Positions 21,054 through 31,829 of a stretch of DNA of 64,000 nucleotides are shown piece by piece; position 1 is the first letter of the stretch; the number at the start of each line of letters is the position of its first letter. Under the pieces are notes generated by a model. It did no database searches. It saw only the letters and a list, made by a program, of their open reading frames with translations, and was not told the DNA's origin. The DNA lies in NCBI RefSeq assembly GCF_030867095.1, contig NC_081831.1, positions 39,133,319-39,197,318 on the forward strand. Reading direction: 5' to 3'. The position numbers were made by a program, and so were the translations under genes. The DNA is from Alligator mississippiensis (taxonomy: Eukaryota > Chordata > Crocodylia > Alligatoridae).

Positions 21054-22616
21054 TAGGGCTGTGCAAAGCTTCAGATCATGATTCAGATTCGGAGATGATT
21101 TGGATGATTCACAGGCTGAATGTATTAATCTGAATTCAATCTCTGGAAGCTTTAGGCTTTCTGAATCGATTCAGAGCTTCCGAATCGCTTTGGAAAAGAT
21201 CCGGAGCCGATTCAGCAATTCGTCCATAGAGTATAATGGGGAAACAATGAAATACCTATAACTTTGTTGTTTTTGCATCTGATTTGGATGAAACTTGCAG
21301 AGATGGTAGCCTCTGCTGAAACCGTGAAGCCTGCCAAGTTTCAAGAAGATTGGTGTAGGGGTTCAGGGGGAACTGCATCCCAAATTCTTGAAAGCAAAAC
21401 ATGTCATGTGTATGTGTTACACCACAGGGGGGTGAAAACTGCAGGAGTGATGGCCCCTAGTGAGGCCACAAAGCCTGATAAGTTTCAAGAAGATAGGTGC
21501 AGGGGTTTGAGGTAACTGCACCTCAAGCTGCAGACAAGGAAAACTCGTGACATGGGTGACACTGTGCGTGCTAAGGCGCAGCAGGCTGAAAGCTGTAGGG
21601 GTGGTGGCCCCTGCTGTGGCCACGATGCCTGCCAGGTGTCAAGGAGATAGGTGCAGGGGTTCCGGGTTCTGGGGTCCTGCACCCCTAGGTGCTGACAAGC
21701 AAAACTTGTGACATGGGTGCTTGTGCAACTGACTGTGTCTGTCTTGGGGCAGTTGATTGTCTGTATTTATTATTTTCTCTCCTTAGTCTGTGGTTTTGTA
21801 GGTGTTAATTGTTGCTAATTAACTGGCAACATTAGCTAGCTACTGTGCATTGAGCAGGTCCCTGAGTGAATCATGTTTGATTGGTACCTGGTAACACAGT
21901 AACTTAGCAGCCAGGCCTGCAGTAATCCCTCCTCTTCCCCTCCCCCCCCCTCTGCCCCCAAGACAGGCACAAGCACACGTGACACGAGTTTTGCCTGTCA
22001 GCAAATAGAGGTTCTGGGCCCCAGAACCCAGAAGCCCTGCACCTATCCCTTGACAACTGGCAGGCTTTGTGGCTGCAGCAGGGGCTACCATCCCTGCAAC
22101 TTTCACCTGCTGCACCTTAACACACACAGAGTCACCCATGTCATGAGTTTTGCTTGTCTGCAGCTTGAGGTGCAGTTCCCCCAAATCCCTGCACCTATCT
22201 TCTTGAAACTTGGCATATTTTGTGGCCTCAGCAAGGGCTACAACTCCTGAAGTTTTCACCCCCTTATGGTGTAACACATACACATGACATGAATTTTGCT
22301 TTCAAGAATTTGGGGTGGTGTTCCCCCCAAACCCATAAACCGATCGGCTTGAAACTTGGTAGGCTTTATGTTCTCAGCTGAGGCTATCAGCTCTGCATGT
22401 TTCATCCAAATCAGACAAAATATAACAAAGTTATAGATATTACATTGATTCCCCATTATACTCTATGGCCAGATTTCCAAGGCGGCTCCGAAGTTTCGGA
22501 GCCACTTCAGCCGGATCAAAGCAGAAACCCAGTCCGGAGCTCCAGATTGGATCTCTGGCATCTCAAGAGGCCAGATCCGAAGGCGGATCAAATAGCTGCC
22601 TACTTGTACAGGCCTA
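21054..22616. mobile_element. 1.56-kb foldback hAT element with triplicated modules in each arm
   Basis: The ends TAGGGCTGTGCAAAG and (reversed) TAGGCCTGTACAAG are flanked by gttacaag (21046-21053) and gtcacaag (22617-22624), a 7-of-8 duplication typical of hAT. The left arm (21054 to about 21720) and right arm (about 21958 to 22616) are inverted copies for nearly their whole length, around a ~240-bp unique loop. Each arm holds three modules of about 145-153 bp, marked by 'tcaagaagataggtgcaggg' type words at 21341, 21485 and 21636, and in reverse at 22049, 22202 and 22348. There is no transposase. Related modules occur in the element at 56585-57754. Open frames through the modules are long but share no protein domain that I recognise. 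Confidence 0.8.
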
Positions 22617-22688
22617 GTCACAAGCACAATGTCAGACTTTGATGAGGTTTGCTTCAGTCATTGCTCTTAGAAAGCCTTTTTATGAGCT

Positions 22689-23743
22689 TGTAGCAGAAAG
22701 CCCCCTTTTCCTCTTGCCTGCATTTGCTCTCCCCTCTTTGGATATGTTTCTCTTTTTCTACCTTTTCTTCCTTCCTCTCTCTTTCACTTTAAGATAAGGA
22801 ATTGTGTTTTAAAATTTGTGTGTGTGCATTTTGCATCTCCTCTTGTAGTTTGGTATTTTTATCTGTTTGTGTGCCATGGCATTTGTAGCTTATATTTTAT
22901 ACTCCTCACCTTTCAACTTTCAACTGAATGTGTTTAGTTTCATAAGTAAATTATACATTGTAACAATGTTAACAAGGGCAGGAATCAAACTGCCCTTCCC
23001 TGTATCAGGCTGGCCTCTGAAAGAGTGAGTGAATCAGTGATTGAATGTGTAACGTGATTGAATGTGTAACATGGAAGCAGGCAGCAATTAACACCTGGGA
23101 AGCTGCAGATCAACCAAGGGAAGAACTCAATAGAAGACAATGTAACAACCGGGAAATCTCTAAACGTCACTGATCAAGGGCTAGAAGCCCTGGCCTGAGT
23201 TAATCAACGCCAGGGACCAACTTTTGGGCTGAGTATCTCCAGATCAACTGCTCCCAGAGCCCTATTCAAAATTCATCAACGGACTCCCAAACCTGCATGT
23301 ACATGCGGACGACCCCTGGGGCTGACAGATGCCATCCAGTAGCCACCGAGGGGGGGAAGTCCCACGAGGGTCAACGACCCCTGGATTGGGCAAACCTGAA
23401 AACTGGGGAGTCACCAAAGTCTGCTAAGGACAGATAAAAGGCAGTGAAAAGTGACCCTCAGTGGCGCCCTCTTGATCTCCAACTCGACCAGACCTGTCCA
23501 GCCAGAAGGACCAGCCGGCGACCCCCTTCTGGAAGATAACACCACGCTGAAAGAAGCCTCAATGACAGACTCCAATGCTTGTAGGATAGGTATACCTGAC
23601 TCTGTAGCCTGCTACTGTGTGTGTGTATGTGTATGTGTGCATGTGTGTGGGGGGACCAGCCCCAAGGTTTATGATTACAGTGTTTCAATCCGCCTAATAA
23701 ACTAGAATTTTAAGGATCCCGAGCTGGACATTTGTAGCCAACA
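22689..23743 (+). repeat. 5' LTR of the ERV
   Basis: It starts TGTAGCAG and ends GTAGCCAACA. A TATA-like gataaaag lies at 23433-23440 and AATAAA at 23696-23701, so U3 is long and R/U5 short. It differs from the 3' LTR by an extra 17-bp duplication of 'gtgattgaatgtgtaac' near 23039-23072 and by scattered substitutions. A TG-rich microsatellite lies at about 23618-23651. Confidence 0.92.
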
Positions 23744-23748
23744 TTATT

Positions 23749-23766
23749 TGGTGGAGAATGCGGGCA
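23749..23766 (+). promoter_or_regulatory. putative primer-binding site
   Basis: TGGTGGAGAATGCGGGC begins five bases after the 5' LTR. It starts with TGG, the complement of a CCA tRNA end, and resembles the complement of a tRNA 3' end of the TCTCCACCA type (as in some alanine tRNAs). The match beyond the first nine bases is imperfect, so the primer identity is uncertain. Confidence 0.45.
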
Positions 23767-23850
23767 TTATTCTAGGATTATTAGCTGATTGGTAACTGGG
23801 GAGACTGTGTCTCCAGATAGAACCCACGTCCACAGAAGTGGGTGGGCAAT

Positions 23851-24078
23851 AGTCACCCAAGGGGGTGGATTAGGATTTAGACTCACCCAAGGGGGTGGGC
23901 AGACTCAAGGAGGGTCTGGATTTAGTAGTCACCCAAGGGGGTGGACTAGGATTTAGACTCACCCAAGGGGGTGGGCAGACTCAAAGAGGGTCTGGACTTA
24001 GAAGTCACCCAAGGGGGTGGACTAGGATTTAGACTCACCCAAGGGGGTGGGCAGACTCAAGGAGGGTCTGGATTTAGT
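23851..24078 (+). repeat. three tandem 76-bp repeats in the ERV leader
   Basis: Units start at 23851, 23927 and 24003 and are almost identical. Each contains 'tcacccaagggggtgg' twice, so a ~29/47-base sub-period is visible. A partial unit ('gaagtgggtgggcaatagtc') precedes and a decayed one follows. The position between primer site and gag is where retroviral packaging signals lie, but function is inference. Confidence 0.9.
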
Positions 24079-24188
24079 TGTCAACTAAGGGGTGAGCATA
24101 TCTCAAGGAAGGGATTTGGTTGTAGAACTGCAGGCGCAGAGGCAGAGTTGGGAGCGCGAGGGATCAAGGAAACTGACAGGCTTGAGGC

Positions 24189-25799
24189 ATGTTGAGGAAA
24201 ATGTCTTTGTTCAGGAAAAAAAACCCTAAGGTTGGAGCAGGAGGCCAAGAAGATAAGTGGGTACGGAGGGAGGAAATTTCTCCTCTCCATAGGGAGATTC
24301 TGAAGGGTGGACCCAGCCCAGGGAGGGAGGATGGGTGCACCCCAGGTTTTTCCATAGGGGACATTGAATCCCAATTTGAAAGATTTTGCCTTTGTGAAAA
24401 ACCCTCGGTTCAAAGGCAACACAGTGCCTTGGTCTGGCTGCTATGGCATGCTGTAAAAACAGCAGTTGAGGAAAAAGCTCAGCGAGCCTCTGAAATTGAG
24501 GAAAAGGAGGAGCTAATCCAAATTCTAAAAGATAGGTGTATTCAATTGGAAACCAGTAATCAGACTCTAAAGGGGTTGTCTCGGAACTTGGAAAATGAAA
24601 ATGAGCAATTGAGAAAAATAAATCAAGACAATGCCCAACAATTGGAATTATTGGACCAAGAAAAGGCTAGCCGAGAAGCCTTGCGAAAATTGGTAAAAAC
24701 AATGGCTAAAGACCAAGCTGAGAAGGGGGCCAAGGTCAACCATGGCCCCTGTCTAAATACCATTAACCGTTTAAAAAAGGAACTCCAGGAGCACAGCCTG
24801 CAAGTAGCAGCTGTCATCCGGGGAGACCAAGCCAGGGATCCAGACATCCCCTTCAATCCAGGAGAGATTTGGGGTGGGGAGATATGGGGAGATCCAGAGG
24901 ATGCAGGGGAGCCCTCTCCTGAAGACCCTAAGTCTGATCAGGAAAGGACCCTGGTGCCTGAGGTGAGCAGAATCACATGGACCTCAGTCACTTGGGATGC
25001 TTAGGGAAAACCCACAGAAACCACACAGGTAATGGTCCCCCTCAGCGGAGCTGATCTAGCAGCCCTGGGCAAGACCCTGGGATCTGCTAACATTAGGAAT
25101 TTGGGACAGTGGTTGCAGAAATCCCTGAATGTAGTGGAGTGTGAAACTCTGAGTGTCCGGGAATGGCACCGCCTACTAAGGGCTTGCGCCACCCCAGAGA
25201 TTCAGGCAGCTATGAATCAGGAGGACAGCTTTGGGGGAGACAATATTCTCCGGAGCATAGTGGGTTTGGGGATCAGTTTGGGAAGAAAGACATTTAAGGG
25301 ACAGTTTGGGGCTAGCCACCAGACACCTGGGGAACCTGTTAGGGACTATGTGATCCAGTGTGTTATGTTGGGATTGCTGTCAGGGACAGTTCTGCCCCTA
25401 GACAAGGAGAACAAACAGACATTGGACATAAGAAGTATAGATTACCCTCCTGGGTTTTGGAAGGAGGTACAGGAAGGCATGCATCAGCCCATAATTGGAC
25501 TGATGGGGCCGCTCCGAGAGACCGGGAGATATGTGCTGGGAGAAGTCCTAGCCCGGGCTCAGGATGCAGAGAGGTTAATTGGATGTCAAGGGGGGGCGAT
25601 TGCAGCCACCCAGTTCAGAGAAAAGCTTAATGACACACCGAATTATATGGTTACCTATTCTAATGAAAGTGCCTACCCCAAAACTGATGGGGGGCTGGGG
25701 GCCCAAATTATTGCCCCAGCCCACACTGGGTTAACCCCAGGGTATCAAAGGAAAGAGAGGGGGAAAATGGGATTCGGTCAACAGTGTGGAAGTTTTTAA
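24189..25799 (+). pseudogene. ERV gag, interrupted by one in-frame stop
   Basis: Gag is the structural polyprotein that forms the virus core. The frame 24189-25004 (271 aa) is followed in the same frame, after one TAG (25002-25004), by 25032-25799 (255 aa). The first part has a basic N-terminus and a long predicted coiled coil at about residues 95-205 (charged Leu/Glu/Gln heptads, for example LETSNQTLKGLSRNL). The second part looks capsid-like, with an 'HQTPGEPVRDYV' stretch where the major homology region would fall. No CCHC zinc knuckle is visible at its end. The stop is either an inactivating mutation or, less likely, a suppressed codon. Assignment as gag rests on position and on the following protease. 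Confidence 0.75.
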
Positions 25800-26179
25800 T
25801 GCAGCATGGGGAACCGAAAGGGAGATGGCATGGAAAGCCTCTAGCCGAGCTGCTTATCAGAATGGCAGAGCTGACCGGGGAGGGAGCAGCACCTCCCCTT
25901 TCTAACAGGGTAGCAGCCTCAGCCCCGGTCTCTGAAGAGCACTGACGGAGACCCCATAATGGGACCCCTGAGCAAAGCCCTGGCTCATGGGAGAAATTGG
26001 GGACCCTCAATTGGGATCCAGGAGGGAGACCCCAAATACCTGTTACAGTGGGAACTCAAGGGCATACCAGTGCACTCCTGAACACCGGAGCTGCACTAAA
26101 TGTATTTGGGAGGAAATGGGACCTAAATCAGGAAAATGGGTACATGTGTCCCAAGAAACTGTTTAAGGGGGCAGAATAG
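25799..26179 (+). pseudogene. ERV protease remnant with altered active site
   Basis: In another frame that overlaps the last codon of gag, a stretch begins MQHGEPKGRWH. After one stop (25943-25945) it reads TLNWDPGGRPQIPVTVG and ALLNTGAALNVFG. Retroviral aspartyl proteases cut Gag and Gag-Pol and carry LLDTGA. Here the catalytic Asp is Asn (NTGA). The frame ends at 26177-26179, well before the flap and second conserved segment. Its arrangement directly after gag supports a gag-pro-pol ancestor from which pol was lost. Confidence 0.7.
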
Positions 26180-27357
26180 ATCTAACCCTGAATCTAGCCT
26201 TGTTAATAGGATTCTTTGTGTCATGAGGAGAGCATCCCAGTGACCCAGCTTGGAGAAGAGAAAAGAAAAAAAAAAAAAAAAAAGTGAGCCACCAACCACC
26301 TGACCCTCGAGGAACAGGGTAACCAGTCTTTTAATCCTGCCGGCCACCCCTCTTGGCTAGCAGGAAGGAATGGCTCTGAGCCATTGGAAAATACGCATTG
26401 GATGGGCTGATCAGTGCCCACCTCGATGTTGAGGCAGGAAAAGGCCAGAGAAGTCTTTGACTTGTGACAGCCACCCTCCTGTAGGTAACTGCTCCACTTT
26501 TTCACTATAAAAGAAAAGCACCCAAAGAATGGAAAATGATGTGTGCACTGCCACTGCACATGTCAGCATTGCACTTTGTAAATATGAATAATCAGCCACT
26601 GCAAGGAGTTTTCCTTGGCAGGTTTGTGTGTGTTTGTTTTCTTTTGCAGAAGCCACGGTGTAGTCAAAGGTGACCGACAAACCATGAGGCCTCACTACCA
26701 TCAGCAGCATCTTCCTCATCACAGCCATGGCAAAAATTGTCTTGTCTGTTTGTGTTGTCTTGTTATATGTTTTGTGTTTGTTTGTCTGGTTTGTTTTAAG
26801 TTGTCACAGTTTAAATACATATGATATCATAAAGATATAATAAGGGTAATTGGTAATACCCCCTCTAAAAATTGAACCTGTCTGTGGATCCCAGACCAGA
26901 ACACTTCTGTCCGGTTGGACTGGAAAGTTGTTCTGATATTTGAAACAAGAGCAGCAATTCTCAAAAGGTTTTATATTCCACTTGGTTAGCAAAAGGATAT
27001 TTATTAAGGGTCCTGTGTACTTTGGTTTTTGGGTTTTGTTTTGTTTTTTCTCTGTACTTCTCTTAAGGATTTAAATGCTATTTAGAATATCAGTATAACA
27101 AGATGTGTGTAAAAAACTGCATTCAAAGTCATATTTTAATAAGCAAAGAGACAACTATACCATTGTAACTGTGCAAATCAACCTCGTTATGTTTTTTTCT
27201 CTCTCCGCCCCCCAAGGCTTTACTCTTTCAATATCTTTTAACTGCCTAAGTTTTGTTTTAACTTCAAACCAGCTGAAGATGACACACCTCCTGTCTATAT
27301 AGCTGAACAATGGTGTTCAAACAATATAGTGACATCACCCTTGTGTAAGGCCGATGT
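26180..27357 (+). other. ERV interior without pol or env
   Basis: There are no reverse-transcriptase, RNase H, integrase or envelope motifs on either strand. A pure A run lies at about 26263-26283. Composition changes to AT-rich after 26500. The sequence may be foreign DNA captured in place of pol-env, or the remains of a deleted 3' part. Confidence 0.5.
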
Positions 27358-27372
27358 CAAGGGGGGGAATAA
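27358..27372 (+). promoter_or_regulatory. polypurine tract
   Basis: caagggggggaataa lies immediately before the 3' LTR start, where plus-strand DNA synthesis would be primed. Confidence 0.75.
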
Positions 27373-28426
27373 TGTAGCAGAAAGCCCCCTTTTCCTCTTG
27401 CCTGCATTTGCTCTCCCCTCTTTGGATATGTTTCTCTTTTTCTACCTTTTCTTCCTTCCTCTCTCTTTCACTTTAAGATAAGGAATTGTGTTTTAAAATT
27501 TGTACGTTTGCATTTTGTATCTCCCCTTGTAGTTTGGTATTTTTATCTATTTGTGTGCCATGGCATTTGTAGCTTATATTTTATACTCCTCACCTTTCAA
27601 CTTTCAACTGAATGTGTTTAGTTTCATAAGTAAATTATACATTGTAACAATGTTAACAAGGGCAGGAATCAAACTGCCCTTCCCTGTATCCGGCTGGCCC
27701 CTGAAAGAGGGAGTGAATCAGTGATTGAATGTGTAACATGGAAGCAGGCAGCAATTAACACCTGGGAAGCTGCAGATCAACCAAGGGGAGAACTCAATAG
27801 AAGACAATGTAACAACCAGGAAATCTCTAAACCTCACTGATCAAGGACTAGAAGCCCTGGCCTGAGTTAATCAACGCCAGGGACCTACTTTTGGGCTGAG
27901 TATCTCCAGATCGACTGCTCCCAGAGCCCTATTCAAAATTCATCAACGGACTCCCAAACCTGCACATACATGCGGACGACCCCTGGGGCTGACAGTTGCC
28001 ATCCAGTAGCCACCGAGGGGGGGAAGTCCCACGAGGGTCAACGACCCCTGGATTGGGCAAACCTGAAAACTGGGGAGTCACCAAAGTCTGCTAAGGACAG
28101 ATAAAAGGCAGTGAAAAGTGACCCTCAGTGGTGCCCTCTTGATCTCCAACTCGACCAGACCTGTCCAGCCAGAAGGACCAGCCGACGACCCCCTTCTGGA
28201 AGATAATACCACGCTGAAAGAAGCCTCAATGACAGACTCCAGCGCTTGTAGGATAGGTATACCTGACTCTGTAGCCTGCTACTGTGTGTGTGTGTGTGTG
28301 AGTGTATGTGTGCATGTGTGTGTGCGTGTGTGTGGGGACCAGCCCCAAGGTTTATGATTACAGTGTTTCAATCTGCCTAATAAACTAGAATTTTAAGGAT
28401 CCCGAGTTGGACATTTGTAGCCAACA
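27373..28426 (+). repeat. 3' LTR of the ERV
   Basis: Same boundaries as the 5' LTR (TGTAGCAG...GCCAACA). TATA-like gataaaag is at 28100-28107 and AATAAA at 28379-28384. A (TG)n tract at about 28279-28333 is longer than in the 5' LTR. Confidence 0.92.
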
Positions 28427-28430
28427 AGCT

Positions 28431-29636
28431 GTACATGCACAGATCAACATTTGTATTAATCAATGTATCAGTGAGGCCTACAGCACCCGGTGGTTGGTGT
28501 GACATATCAAGGACTCATCCTGTGGTGTTGTGGGGGAAACAGCAGGCCAGATAGTTTTGCTCCGAGATGGGAAAAACCTGCCTGGGCCCCCTGAACTGGA
28601 CTGGGGCTAAGGAAAGAAACAGAGACAGAAAGAGAGTGTGACAATAGACATTCAGTATGACCTGATATGGGAAAGCAGGCAGCAGAGACTGGGACTCCCT
28701 AGTGGTCACTGACAACCTGTCTGCTCACCCTTTCCTGCCATGACTGGGGGCTACCCACAGCTGCCGGAGATAAAATGGGGAGTAAGCAGGCTGTACTTCT
28801 CCAAGTTCCACCTCAGTGACTATCCACCTCTGGAGGAAAGGGAGTAGAACACTTTTGGATACTAGGGGGCCAAAAGATGCTGTGTAGTGCTACAATGTAC
28901 TGAGAGACCTTATATGCAGCACTACCAAATGTCTCACTACAAGGGGCCAGAGGAGACAGGGCACTCATACAGGAACAGGGCAGCACTAGAGCCCCCTGTC
29001 CTCCTGGCTTCAAGAAAGAATCAAGCATCACAATGTCATTCCAATTAGGGGAGAAGGTGCTGGAACCAATGTGCCCCTCATGCAGACAGGGAGCCCCCAA
29101 ACTGGCTCTGAGCCTTGGGTTTATTGAGCTGGTCCAGCTCCAGGTCTGCTGCACATGGGAGCCTCCAGCCCAACTCTGAACCATTCATAGATCACCCTCA
29201 TCTGTGAACAGAAAAAATTTTAAACTGCCTCATTGCCTGTGCCACAAGGCTGTGATCAGCTCTTGTGGTTTTCAGCCCTGCCAAGGGCCCCACTAAGGAA
29301 AAAAACGGATGTCTAGAGGTGGGTGCTGGTCAAGCAGTGGGATTCTTGCTGTGGGTGCAAGAAGTACTATGTTCAGCTACCACATAAGCCCAGAACTCTG
29401 TGTTCTATGTATTGGGAGTGACTGCCTGGGGCTGGGGTAGCCCTCCTGGAGGCAGTGGCAATAGAAGGAGCCTGGGGCTAATCACCTCACTTGCTCTAGT
29501 GCTGCCCTGTTCCCAGCAATGCTCCTGTTCTGGAATGCAAGGACTGAAAGCCAAAACTCATCCCCCTCCTCCTTTGCAAAAACATTTTTCTGTAAGACAG
29601 CACTCTGCCCAGCCACGAGGCTGCAAAAAGACTCTT
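28431..29636. other. intergenic, nothing recognised
   Basis: There are no repeat ends or coding motifs. Open frames on the minus strand around 28813-29184 lack any family signature. Confidence 0.35.
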
Positions 29637-29800
29637 TAACTTTCCAGATATCTGCAGGAAGAATAATACAGCCAAACATAAAATGTTGACCAATTTCCTA
29701 ACTTGTGTAGAGGACAAATTTCTGTACCAGAAAACTGAGGATACAACCAGGAGATCATCCATATGGGATCTTGTTCTAACCAATAGGGGAAAAATTGATC
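29637..29800 (+). pseudogene. CR1 endonuclease fragment, sense
   Basis: The translation FNFPDICRKNNTAKHK, FLTCVEDKFLYQ and IWDLVLTN follows the CR1 endonuclease order (DFNyPDI..., then L-DL-LTN). It is truncated at both ends, and the second end abuts the gypsy fragment on the opposite strand. Confidence 0.75.
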
Positions 29801-29844
29801 AGGGATGTGAAGGTGATGGGGAAAAGTCCCCATGGGGTCCCAGC

Positions 29845-30790
29845 GGTCTTTTCTTTATCAGCAGCCACCATGGGGATTTACCAATACTCCTTTGTTAAAT
29901 CCAGAATTGATATAAAATGAGCCTGGCCTATTTTTTCTAGCATGTCCTCTATATGTGGCATAGGGAAGGCAGCAAACATGAAAACTGTGTTGACTTTCCT
30001 ATAATACATGCATAATTGGATCGTGCCACCTGGCTTAGGCACTATGACCATTGGGTTCCTCCATAGGCTCCTGGACTCTTCTATGATCTCCTGTACCCAC
30101 AGCTATCCTAGTTCTCTCTCCACAGATTTGAACAAGTGCTTGAGAAGCCTCCTTCAATGATCTCTTACAATGCAACCCAAGGGTGTAATTATACTATGTA
30201 CTACCCCACTTGCCATCCCAGGTCTCTCATCAAATATGTCTTGGAATTCCTTCACTAGCCTTTATAGCCAGACCTTTTGAGTTACAGATAGATCAGTCCC
30301 AATCTCAGGCCCCCTGCTGTCCTTGCTTTCCAAGACCATGCCTTCATCTCAATCAAGCTCCTTAGAGTCTTATCTGTGGGTGTATACCATCCCTCCAACC
30401 CATGCCATTTCATTAGAAGATTGATGTGGTAGACCTGCAGTCTGTTAGTAGGTTCCATCTTTCGCACTTCATAATTAACTGGGCCCATGACTTAAGGTGG
30501 GCTTCTGTCTTATCATGCCCCAGATGTCCTCTCAAGTGGAGGTTATGAGCCATCTACAGGAGTGACTGCCAATACTTTTGTGGTCCCCAAACCTGTAACA
30601 TTTCCCTCTCAGTCCCCTGCCCATGCTCTACCCAGAATAACACACCATCCCTTACCTTACTATTTCCCTTTCATGTTTGGCCAATCCCTTATTGAAGATA
30701 TGGCAAAAAAATGGTTCTTGTTCTTGCTCTTTCCAGAACTGCCCATCACTTATAATCTTCTCCAAATCTAGAGCTTCTAGAACACAGGCC
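29845..30790 (-). pseudogene. Gmr1-like Ty3/gypsy pol: integrase pieces followed by reverse transcriptase
   Basis: Read on the minus strand the order is: FWKEQEQEPFFCHI (pre-integrase region, ~30740), DGVLFWVEHGQGTERE, then the integrase zinc-binding motif AHNLHLRGHLGHDKT (~30530). A deletion removes the catalytic core. GPVNYEVRK and LQVYHINLLMKWH (30488-30390) form the integrase C-terminus. Then the linker LVKEFQDIFDERPG and reverse-transcriptase motifs IIEESRSLWRNPMVIVPKPG, YYRKVNTVF and ISILDLTKEYW follow down to ~29860. Integrase before reverse transcriptase is the order of Gmr1-type Ty3/gypsy elements, opposite to ordinary Ty3. There are several stops and frame changes, and the YxDD and RNase H parts are missing. 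Confidence 0.8.
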
Positions 30791-30907
30791 ATGCATTTGT
30801 CTTTGATAAGTATGTTGTCATGGTTTCTTCTCTCAAACAGGAACCAGTACAGGTCCCCTGTTACACAGACCCATTGTGGTGTTTATCATCATGAAATGTA
30901 CCAGCAC

Positions 30908-31072
30908 AGTATAGTTGGTAGGGTCGGAAGGGACCTAAGCAGATCATCAAGTCTGCCCCCCTGCCATGGGCAGTATAGAATGCTGGGGTCAAATGACCCG
31001 GGCTAGGTGATTATCTGGCCTCCTTTTGAAGACCCCCAGGGACACAAAACAAATACCAGCAAAGTTGGTTCA
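30908..31072 (-). repeat. CR1 3' UTR, antisense
   Basis: The plus strand begins agtatagttggtagggtcgg and continues gggacctaagcagatcatca, the reverse complement of the CR1 tail, closely parallel to the copy ending at 8213. It is 5'-truncated to about 165 bp. Confidence 0.85.
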
Positions 31073-31829
31073 GGCTTACCTGACTCATTGAGCTACACCT
31101 GTGGTGAATGGCATGAAAATCACCCAGATCTGAAATACTATAACACTGCAATGGTGCTTGCATCCCAAACCCTAATGCAACTCCAAAACTCAAGGAAGGA
31201 CACCACCTCTCACTACATGCAATAGCCATAGCCAGAGAGGTGGGGCTGAAAATCTCCAGCCCATTTAATACTTTGAATCCTTTCTAATCACAAGGAAAAT
31301 CTTCCCTTCAACACAGGGTTGGGCAAAATATGGTCCACAAGCCGAATCTGGCCCGCAAGCCCATTCTGTCCCACCCATGGGGCCCCTAAACATTTTTTTA
31401 AAATTAATATTTATTTGCCTCTGGTTCCTGTCAAAAGTGACAGGAGCCAGGGACAGTAGGACCCAGGGGAAGTCACAGCAGGCCCCTGGAAGACAGGGCC
31501 ACCCTGCACCACCCCCACAGCTGGAGGGACCATGGGGCTGTTTCCACCTGTACAAGAGTGGGAAACTTAGGTAGAGGGGGTTGGGGCTGTATGTGCTGGT
31601 TCCTGCCTGGCCACAGGGCTAGGGCGGGGGGGTTGGGAGTGAGGGGGTGCATGGGAGCTAGCACTGGTGGAGCCCAGAGTGGGGTGGCTTCCCTCTCTCC
31701 CTGCTGGAGCAGCCCAGTCTGGCTCCATAGAGCCCGGCCAGCTGTGCTCTGGGCTCCTGCCACCCTGCTCTGGGCCCTGCTGACACTGGTCCTGGGGCAC
31801 CACCTGGCTGTTGCTGGCTCCCAAACCCC

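Larger units (their letters stand above)
22689..28426 (+). mobile_element. endogenous retrovirus with two LTRs, gag and protease fragment only
   Basis: Two ~1,055-bp LTRs bound a 3.6-kb interior. The provirus is flanked by the 4-base duplication agct (22685-22688 and 28427-28430), as in gammaretrovirus-like or epsilonretrovirus-like elements. The interior has a primer-binding-like site, a leader with three 76-bp repeats, a gag frame with one in-frame stop, a short protease remnant, ~1.2 kb of non-coding sequence and a polypurine tract. Reverse transcriptase, integrase and env are absent. By eye the LTRs differ at roughly 25 substitutions plus small indels in ~1 kb, so insertion is neither ancient nor recent. 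Confidence 0.9.

Noticed and set aside
21264..22283. Open frames within the foldback modules as a repeated peptide
   Set aside because: Frames are on opposite strands in the two arms, differ between modules and contain no consistent start or stop; best explained by repeated non-coding DNA.
23851..24078. CRISPR-like spaced direct repeats
   Set aside because: Units are contiguous 76-bp repeats without unique spacers, in a retroviral leader of a vertebrate genome.
23971..24195. Short ORF spanning the 76-bp leader repeats
   Set aside because: The repeat length (76) is not a multiple of three, so the reading frame changes meaning in each unit; a chance frame.
24189..25799. Gag amber codon as programmed readthrough
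   Set aside because: It falls inside gag rather than at a gag-pro junction, and the protease frame is also damaged. A simple inactivating mutation is more likely, though not proven.
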